From: Anderseniella sp.
Lineage (GTDB): Bacteria > Pseudomonadota > Alphaproteobacteria > Rhizobiales > Aestuariivirgaceae
Direction: 5' to 3'
Assembly (NCBI GenBank): GCA_013041995.1
Contig: JABDRA010000388.1
Span: 1-8,162 of the forward strand
DNA: 8,162 bases
Each line of letters begins with the position of its first letter. Position 1 is the stretch's first letter. Below, in pieces: positions 1-4,811 of this stretch. Both the position numbers and the translations under genes were made by a program. A model generated the notes under the pieces. The model made no database searches and had not been told where the DNA came from. It saw nothing but the letters and a program-made list of their open reading frames with translations.

Positions 1-1
1 A

Positions 2-205
2 AAGCCAGTTCTGACAATTCCTCAAGCGGCAGAGAAGTTAAGTGTTACCTATGCGGCTGCCCAAAAAACAGTAGAGCGTCTTGTTGATATCGGCATATTG
101 GACGAGTTAGCTTCCGACTTGCGCCCAAAATACTTCCTTGCGCCTCAGGTCATAGAGATCACAATCCCTAAGGAGCGCATTGCTGCGACGCGAAGAAGTG
201 CATAA
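2..205 (+). CDS. C-terminal end of a probable Fic-family protein (5' partial)
   Basis: An open frame enters from the left edge and gives 67 residues before a TAA stop; the start lies outside the window. The visible part reads as a winged helix: a PVLTIPQAAEKLSV segment (helix and turn), a recognition helix ending ERLVDIGIL, and a basic wing with RPKYFLAPQVIEI. This layout is typical of the C-terminal winged helix of many Fic/DOC proteins, which AMPylate or otherwise modify target proteins using an HPFxxGNGR motif. That catalytic part would lie upstream and cannot be checked here, so the assignment rests on the tail alone. Another winged-helix protein, such as a small transcriptional regulator, is possible. 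The segment is richer in A+T than the genes after position 744, which fits an accessory gene. Confidence 0.6.
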   Translation, partial: KPVLTIPQAAEKLSVTYAAAQKTVERLVDIGILDELASDLRPKYFLAPQVIEITIPKERIAATRRSA

Positions 206-397
206 CGCAACTATCAATTTGCAATCCTTCTAAACCAAGCTAGCAGGCTTTCAATGACCTGATAGGCCAAATCTCAATGAGGGTTGGTGGGTAACCGATC
301 AATTTCTGTCTTTCGCCTAGACACAACCAGAAAGTGCAGGATGGTACCCAAAATCAAAACAAGAACCAGCGGCATATCGCTGAACCCTTATTTCAAA
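206..397. other. Gene-free gap between the Fic-like gene and tRNA-Pro
   Basis: I see no convincing gene in these 192 bases. The short ATG frame beginning at 284 runs straight through the tRNA-Pro gene and has no recognisable protein features. The right part holds the candidate terminator of tRNA-Pro (348-382). No repeat of the tRNA-Pro 3' end, as an attachment site would show, is visible here or elsewhere in the window. Confidence 0.6.
348..382 (-). terminator. Candidate rho-independent terminator of tRNA-Pro
   Basis: Read on the minus strand just after the encoded CCA, a short hairpin (CAGCG at 382-378 pairing with CGCTG at 371-367, six-base loop) is followed by a T-rich tract at about 365-350. 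Position and direction suit termination of the tRNA-Pro transcript. The stem is only five GC-rich pairs plus a possible G-U pair, and the T tract is interrupted, so this is moderate evidence. Confidence 0.4.
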
Positions 398-474
398 TGG
401 TCGGAGTGGCGAGATTCGAAGTCACGACCCCCTGCTCCCGAAGCAGGTGCGCTACCAGGCTGCGCCACACTCCG
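398..474 (-). tRNA. tRNA-Pro, anticodon CGG, with encoded CCA and an abnormal T stem
   Basis: On the minus strand a full cloverleaf folds: acceptor CGGAGTG (474-468) with CACTCCG (408-402), discriminator A at 401 and encoded CCA at 400-398. The D arm has GCGC/GCGC stems and a GGT-containing loop. The anticodon stem CCTGC/GCAGG encloses loop TTCGGGA, giving anticodon CGG, which reads proline codon CCG. The variable loop is GGGTC. The T arm is GTGAC-TTCGAAT-CTCGC. Four pairs form (49-65, the 50-64 G-U pair, 51-63, and 52-62 as A-U), but position 53 is C opposite C61, where nearly every tRNA has G53-C61. The gene may still be used, or it may be a damaged or recombined copy. Its 3' end points toward the A+T-rich left side of the window. 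Confidence 0.93.
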
Positions 475-493
475 ACACTTGAAGAACGGGGTT

Positions 494-522
494 GTTATAG
501 CGCTGGAAAATGCCGGCTTCAA
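494..522 (-). promoter_or_regulatory. Sigma-70-type promoter of tRNA-Pro
   Basis: On the minus strand TTGAAG (522-517) and TATAAC (499-494) are separated by exactly 17 bases, close to the TTGACA/TATAAT consensus. The -10 box ends 19 bases before the tRNA 5' end at 474, leaving a short leader of about 12 bases for RNase P to remove. The spacing and box quality make this the clearest promoter in the window. Confidence 0.7.
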
Positions 523-532
523 GCCATGACAA
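517..532. repeat. Left copy of a 16/17-base direct repeat flanking tRNA-Gln
   Basis: CTTCAAGCCATGACAA here recurs at 734-750 as CTTCAAAGCCATGACAA, differing only by one inserted A. The two copies flank the tRNA-Gln gene. This copy overlaps the -35 box of the tRNA-Pro promoter and the other covers the MFS start codon. The first 12 bases also occur inside the asparaginase gene (2927-2938), so coincidence is possible. Confidence 0.45.
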
Positions 533-625
533 GAGGCCACAAAATCCACCGTTGCAGGCGCGCGGTGGAATCAGTATGTTGCCGCCATCCTGCTCAGGTG
601 ACGTTACCTGTTTTTCGGATATTGC

Positions 626-700
626 TGGGGCGTCGCCAAGTGGTAAGGCAGCGGCTTTTGATGCCGCCATGCGCAGGTTCGAATCCTGCCGCCCCAGCCA
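626..700 (+). tRNA. tRNA-Gln, anticodon TTG, with encoded CCA
   Basis: A complete cloverleaf is visible: acceptor TGGGGCG (626-632) with CGCCCCA (690-696), discriminator G at 697 and CCA at 698-700. The D arm contains a GTGGT loop. Anticodon stem GCGGC/GCCGC encloses TTTTGAT, giving anticodon TTG for glutamine codons CAA and CAG. The T arm GCAGG-TTCGAAT-CCTGC is fully paired, including the normal G53-C61, in contrast to the neighbouring tRNA-Pro. The MFS gene starts only 43 bases after the CCA with no clear terminator between, so the two may share a transcript. I found no convincing promoter upstream, only an imperfect palindrome at 595-610. Confidence 0.97.
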
Positions 701-733
701 GTTTTGTTTTCGGTGGCACACTTCAGGCGGGTA

Positions 734-750
734 CTTCAAAGCCATGACAA
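734..750. repeat. Right copy of the imperfect direct repeat flanking tRNA-Gln
   Basis: CTTCAAAGCCATGACAA matches 517-532 except for one extra A. It spans the start codon of the MFS gene (ATG at 744), so the GCCATGACAA part encodes the first residues of that protein. Confidence 0.45.
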
Positions 751-2012
751 CCACCACGTCACAAACATCGCGGGTTTCGCTGACACGGCTGGTCCTGACC
801 ATCCTGCTGCCGTTTTCGCTGTGCTATTTCCTGTCTTACCTGTACCGCGCGGTCAACGCCGTCATTGCGCCTAACCTGGTGTCGGATATCGGGCTGGATG
901 CGGGCGAGCTTGGTTTGCTGACCGCTGCCTATCTGATCGGGTTTGCCGGCTTCCAGATACCGCTCGGGCTCTTGCTGGACCGGTTCGGACCACGAAAAGT
1001 TCAGGCTGTCCTTTTGTGTGTCGGCGCGCTTGGTGCACTACTGTTTGCCTATGCCGCCGGCAAGTGGGGACTTAGTTTCGGCCGCATGTTGATCGGCATC
1101 GGATCAGCCGGCGGGCTGATGGCCGGTTTCAAGGCGGTGACCATATGGGTGCCGGAACAACGCCGCGCGCTGGCCAATGCCTGCATCATGGCAGTGGGTG
1201 GTTTGGGGATTTTGTCGGCCACCGTGCCTGCAGAATGGGCAACGGTGCAGTTCGGATGGCGCGGCATGTTCGTCGGCCTGATGGCCGTCACGCTCGCCGT
1301 GGCTGTATTTCTGTATCTCGTCGTGCCGGAACGCCCGAAGGAAAATGCCGCGAAGCCAGACACAGGCAGTGTGTTCAAGGCCATCGGCATCATCTACTCA
1401 GATCCGGTTTTCTGGCGTGTGGCGCCGTTTGTGGCGCTCACGGCAGGCTCCCATATCGGCGTCCAGACCTTGTGGGCAGGACCCTGGATCAGGGATGTCG
1501 CCGGCATGGATCGCGATGCCGTGGCCCAGGTGCTGGGTTTATCCGCAATGGGGTTCCTGGTCGGCACCTTGATGACCGGATATATCGCCGACTGGCTGGG
1601 CCGCAAGGGTGTTGGCCTGCTCACCACCATGATCGGCTTCATTCTGGCGTTCATGGCGATACAACTGGTTATTCTGCTCGAGCCGGTCGCCATGACGCCG
1701 CTGGTATGGTTTGCCTTCGGCATGTTCGGCCAGGCCGGTATTCTGGCCTATCCATGGCTGGCGCAATATTTCGGCACCCACCTTGCCGGGCGCTCGAACG
1801 GCTGCCTCAATACGCTGGTGTTCGGCATTGCGTTTATCTCGCAATATGTCATTGGTGCCATCATCAACCTGTGGCCGGTCACTGCGGCGGGCGGCTATGA
1901 CCCTGTTGCCTATCAGGTGTCATTCGGTCTGTTCCTGGTGTTGCAGGCGCTGACATTTATCTGGTTATTGCTGGGGGCACCGTCGGCGCATCTGAGAAGG
2001 GAAGCAACATGA
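744..2012 (+). CDS. MFS transporter, 12-helix, paired with asparaginase
   Basis: The product has 422 residues, normal for a 12-helix major facilitator transporter of the inner membrane. Hydrophobic segments run nearly throughout, starting with a helix near residues 12-32 (LVLTILLPFSLCYFLSYLY). The loop between helices 2 and 3 carries MFS motif A (GLLLDRFGPRK, residues 75-85). A related loop in the second half (ADWLGRKG) reflects the family's internal duplication. The frame stays open from 510, but that would run through tRNA-Gln, so the ATG at 744 is the sensible start; its Shine-Dalgarno is weak. The stop overlaps the asparaginase start (ATGA at 2009-2012), implying translational coupling and related function. 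Uptake of asparagine or a similar amide, or export of a product, is inferred from context. The substrate cannot be read from the sequence. Confidence 0.9.
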   Translation: MTTTTSQTSRVSLTRLVLTILLPFSLCYFLSYLYRAVNAVIAPNLVSDIGLDAGELGLLTAAYLIGFAGFQIPLGLLLDRFGPRKVQAVLLCVGALGALLFAYAAGKWGLSFGRMLIGIGSAGGLMAGFKAVTIWVPEQRRALANACIMAVGGLGILSATVPAEWATVQFGWRGMFVGLMAVTLAVAVFLYLVVPERPKENAAKPDTGSVFKAIGIIYSDPVFWRVAPFVALTAGSHIGVQTLWAGPWIRDVAGMDRDAVAQVLGLSAMGFLVGTLMTGYIADWLGRKGVGLLTTMIGFILAFMAIQLVILLEPVAMTPLVWFAFGMFGQAGILAYPWLAQYFGTHLAGRSNGCLNTLVFGIAFISQYVIGAIINLWPVTAAGGYDPVAYQVSFGLFLVLQALTFIWLLLGAPSAHLRREAT

Positions 2013-3007
2013 CAGATGCTGTGCTGGTGGAAGTGACCCGTGGCGGCATTGTCGAAAGCCGTCATTCCGGTGCCTATGCGGTTGTCGGGCCCCGCGGCGA
2101 GCTTATCGCCTCGGCAGGTGACATTGACAGGCCGGTGTTTCCACGCTCGGCCATCAAGGCTTTGCAGTATCTGCCGGCGGTTGAGGCCGGTGTGGTTGAA
2201 GCCTACGGCATGGTGGATGAAGAAATAGCCCTGGCGTGCGCCTCCCACAACGGTGAGCCGGATCATGTCCGTGTGGCGCGTTCGGGGCTGGTCAAGGCCG
2301 GTGTCAGCGAACAGGACTATGAATGTGGCACCCACTGGCCGTTTCCCGGCGCCGTTTCACGTGCCATGGTGGCTGCCGGTGAACAGGCGGGTCAGGTTCA
2401 CAACAATTGTTCCGGCAAGCATTCGTTCATGCTCGCCTTTGCGGCAAAGCTTGGCGTCGATCCGAAAGGCTATGTCAAACGTGATCACCCGGTGCAGCGG
2501 GCCATTGAAAAGCTGATCGGCGACATGTGTGATTATGATCTCACCCACACACCGTGTGGCATCGATGGCTGTTCCGTGCCGACATGGGCGATCCCGCTGC
2601 GCAATGTTGCTTTGGGGTTCCAGCGCTTGGGGTCAGGTGAGGGTTTGAGTGATAGCCGCATCGACGCCTGCCGCCGGATCATTGCCGCGGTTCGCGTACA
2701 CCCGTTCATGGTAGCCGGCACCAAACGGTTCTGTACCGACCTGATGACCGCCGTGCCGCGTGCGTTTGTCAAAACCGGCGCGGAAGGGGTTTTCTGCGCC
2801 ACCATTGCCCATGCCGGTATCGGTATTGCCCTGAAATGCGATGATGGCGCGGGCCGGGCGGCGGAAGCCCTTCTGGCAGGTGTGATGTCCGGATTGGAGT
2901 GCTGGACCGATGCGGAGCGCGCAACGCTTCAAGCCATGTCCGATGTCACCGTGACAAACTGGAACGGCATCGAAACCGGCCATATAAGCGCTGTCGGTAT
3001 CCAATAG
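2009..3007 (+). CDS. L-asparaginase, Rhizobium etli type (PF06089)
   Basis: The 332-residue product matches the asparaginase II family of PF06089, which hydrolyses L-asparagine to aspartate and ammonia and is unrelated in fold to E. coli AnsA/AnsB. In the R. etli enzyme ReAV, as I recall its structure, two Ser-Lys pairs form the active site and Cys-Lys-Cys binds zinc. The matching residues here, shifted by about one, are Ser47 and Lys50 in PRSAIKAL, Ser79 in CASHNGEPDH, Cys134 and Lys137 in NNCSGKH, and Cys188 in PCGIDGC; Lys255 in VKTGAEG is a candidate second catalytic lysine. All are intact, so the enzyme is probably active. There is no signal peptide, so it is cytoplasmic. AAGGGA lies six bases before the ATG, and the start overlaps the MFS stop. 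A broken relative of this gene lies at 6792-6895. Confidence 0.92.
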   Translation: MTDAVLVEVTRGGIVESRHSGAYAVVGPRGELIASAGDIDRPVFPRSAIKALQYLPAVEAGVVEAYGMVDEEIALACASHNGEPDHVRVARSGLVKAGVSEQDYECGTHWPFPGAVSRAMVAAGEQAGQVHNNCSGKHSFMLAFAAKLGVDPKGYVKRDHPVQRAIEKLIGDMCDYDLTHTPCGIDGCSVPTWAIPLRNVALGFQRLGSGEGLSDSRIDACRRIIAAVRVHPFMVAGTKRFCTDLMTAVPRAFVKTGAEGVFCATIAHAGIGIALKCDDGAGRAAEALLAGVMSGLECWTDAERATLQAMSDVTVTNWNGIETGHISAVGIQ

Positions 3008-3290
3008 CTCATTGTGTGAATTGCATGACAGGCAGCGCATTGCGTCGTTTGCGGAAAATATCTCACCAAACGGAATATTTAAACATGCATTGAAATATCT
3101 CACCTTTTGAGAAATTTATACATGTAGTTTATTAATTTTCCCGCAATTAGTTCTGCAACTAAATAATAACACAACTTTAGTGCGATTAATTAACTTTATT
3201 ATTTTAAGTATTGCATCATATATTGCGAAAATTTAGTTGGCAAGCAGACGAATAAGACGTTCACGCGTCACTAAAATTTGAGTTGGGGTC
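3008..3290. promoter_or_regulatory. A+T-rich leader and control region of the exopolysaccharide pair
   Basis: These 283 bases contain no gene and are much richer in A+T than the flanking coding DNA, especially 3105-3235. They contain short direct repeats: AAATATCTCACC at 3056-3067 and 3093-3104, 37 bases apart, and AAAATTTAGTTGG (3228-3240) recurring as AAAATTTGAGTTGG (3273-3286). The second AAATATCTCACC copy runs into a small hairpin-like inverted repeat, TCTCA/TGAGA (3098-3112). I could not choose one convincing -35/-10 pair. The ribosome site before the ATG at 3291 is weak. The region most likely carries the promoter and operators for the two genes that follow. Confidence 0.55.
3056..3104. 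repeat. Pair of 12-base direct repeats, possible operator
   Basis: AAATATCTCACC occurs at 3056-3067 and again at 3093-3104. The start-to-start distance of 37 bases is about three and a half helical turns. The copies lie about 190-235 bases before the HlyD-like gene and just after the asparaginase stop, so they could be a paired binding site for a regulator. Confidence 0.4.
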
Positions 3291-4811
3291 ATGGCGGCAG
3301 CAGCAAAGAAAAACAAACCGATTGCCGGTGCAACCGAATTGCGCCCGAAGGCGATCGACGACTGCATTGCCAGTCTCGACAAGGTGCAATCCATTGGCCA
3401 ACAGGACAATGTCACTCCAGACGAAGCATTAGCAGTGATCGACGACGCTTGCCGGATGCAGGAGGGGTTGCGCCGGTCTCTTGATGAATTGAGACAAGAT
3501 CAGCTGAAAGACTCCAGTCCTTTCCAGATGCCCGGACAGACTGATGCGCCTGCAACGGAGGAGGAGATAGCCCAATCGGTTAGCCAACCACGGGTGGCTC
3601 GGGGCTTTACGTGGTCGGACTCCAAAAAAGTACTGAAAAGTGCGTTGGGACTGCTCGTCATTGCCTATATCGGCTGGCAACCCGTTCAACGGTTGTTTCA
3701 GGTCTCCAGTGTTGAAGCGGTTGTAAATTCACATCTGATTACGCTCAGATCGCCAATTGAGGGCACTATTGCCAGGCAACTGGATAACCTCAGCGTCGGC
3801 GGAGACGTCGCCGGCAAAACAACCTTGTTTACGATCGAAAATCCACGTTCGGAATATCCGCGGATTGACGATTTGCGTCGCCGTATAGGTGCAATCAGTG
3901 ACGATTTGTTGGTTGATGCAAAGCGGTTGGTCGAGGCCGAAGCGTTGTTTACGCAAATGAGTCGCATTGCCAGGGAATTTCGTGATGCACGCATGGAACA
4001 ACTGCAAGCGAATATTGCCGCGCAGCGTAGCGAGATTGCAGCATCCCGGGCCAAACTCATGCAGCTGGATGCGCGCCTCAAGCGGCAATTTTCCCTGTTT
4101 TCCACGAATGTTGTTCCGCAAGCGAAAATTGACGAGGTCCAGCGCGATCAACGAGTGGCCAGTCTTGAAGTCACAACGCTGGAACGCCGCATCAAGGTTG
4201 CGCAAATTGAGTTGAAGGCACTCAAGTCGGGCATGTTTGTTGGCGACAACTACAATGATATACCCTATTCGGCGCAACAGTCTTATAGCCTTCGCCAGAA
4301 GGTAACTGATCTGAAGGCCAAAATTTTCAGTAATGACCGGCAGACAGCTCGCCTGCGTGTTGAGTTGGCCGAAGAGGAAAAACAGGCCCTTCGGCTTGCA
4401 AGGGCCGACATTGTATTGCCGCGCAGATCGCGGGTTTGGGAGGTGTTAACCGCTCAGGGCGAGCAGGTCACCCGTGGTCAGGAATTGATCCGGCTGGTTG
4501 ACTGTTCGCTGCCGGTGGTGACGGCGGCGGTGACCGAGACAGTTTACAACAGCCTCAGTATCGGTGCGCCTGCAAGCTTCAGATACCGGCAGACTGGCGA
4601 GGACCTGCCAGGCACTGTGGTTCAGCTGACCGGTGTTGCCAGCGCGGCGGCCAACCTCGCGATCATGCCCAATGCGCTCACGAAAGAGTCTTACCGGGTC
4701 ATGGTCAAAGTACCCGGGCTGGCCAGCAAGGCGAATTGCGCCATTGGGCAGACAGGCCGGGTCATATTCCGCGAGAGCGAGAAAGTTATCCGCACGGCCG
4801 GCGTTCCATGA
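3291..4811 (+). CDS. HlyD-like inner-membrane adaptor partnered with the glucan synthase (BgsB-like)
   Basis: The 506-residue product has an unusually long cytoplasmic N-terminus of about 110 residues, including a charged helical part near 20-70. One membrane segment follows (about 114-130, VLKSALGLLVIAYIGW). Next come a first barrel-sandwich half (about 141-175, with LRSPIEGTI), a long charged coiled-coil hairpin (about 185-370), a second lipoyl-like half (about 372-405, with GEQVTRGQELIRLVDC) and a beta-barrel tail. This is the architecture of HlyD/EmrA-type membrane fusion proteins, which span the periplasm. No ABC or MFS pump is adjacent. Instead the stop overlaps the start of a polysaccharide synthase (ATGA at 4808-4811), as in Sinorhizobium meliloti bgsBA, where BgsB is such an adaptor. 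It probably assists polymer export across the periplasm. By eye, base composition is richer in A+T than the asparaginase gene. Confidence 0.88.
   Translation: MAAAAKKNKPIAGATELRPKAIDDCIASLDKVQSIGQQDNVTPDEALAVIDDACRMQEGLRRSLDELRQDQLKDSSPFQMPGQTDAPATEEEIAQSVSQPRVARGFTWSDSKKVLKSALGLLVIAYIGWQPVQRLFQVSSVEAVVNSHLITLRSPIEGTIARQLDNLSVGGDVAGKTTLFTIENPRSEYPRIDDLRRRIGAISDDLLVDAKRLVEAEALFTQMSRIAREFRDARMEQLQANIAAQRSEIAASRAKLMQLDARLKRQFSLFSTNVVPQAKIDEVQRDQRVASLEVTTLERRIKVAQIELKALKSGMFVGDNYNDIPYSAQQSYSLRQKVTDLKAKIFSNDRQTARLRVELAEEEKQALRLARADIVLPRRSRVWEVLTAQGEQVTRGQELIRLVDCSLPVVTAAVTETVYNSLSIGAPASFRYRQTGEDLPGTVVQLTGVASAAANLAIMPNALTKESYRVMVKVPGLASKANCAIGQTGRVIFRESEKVIRTAGVP

Noticed and set aside
510..743. 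N-terminal extension of the MFS frame by 78 codons
   Set aside because: It reads straight through tRNA-Gln and encodes no membrane or family sequence; the transporter's first helix begins shortly after the ATG at 744.
452..802. Minus-strand frame of 116 codons over both tRNAs
   Set aside because: It covers tRNA-Gln and part of tRNA-Pro and is explained by those RNA genes; it has no family signature.
4736..4807. Longer synthase start at ATG 4736
   Set aside because: It would overlap the adaptor gene by 76 bases. The ATG at 4808 forms an ATGA overlap with the adaptor stop, the same arrangement as the other gene pair.
3291..4811. Adaptor of a type I secretion or drug efflux pump
   Set aside because: No ABC transporter, MFS pump or outer-membrane channel gene is adjacent; the only coupled gene is the polysaccharide synthase.
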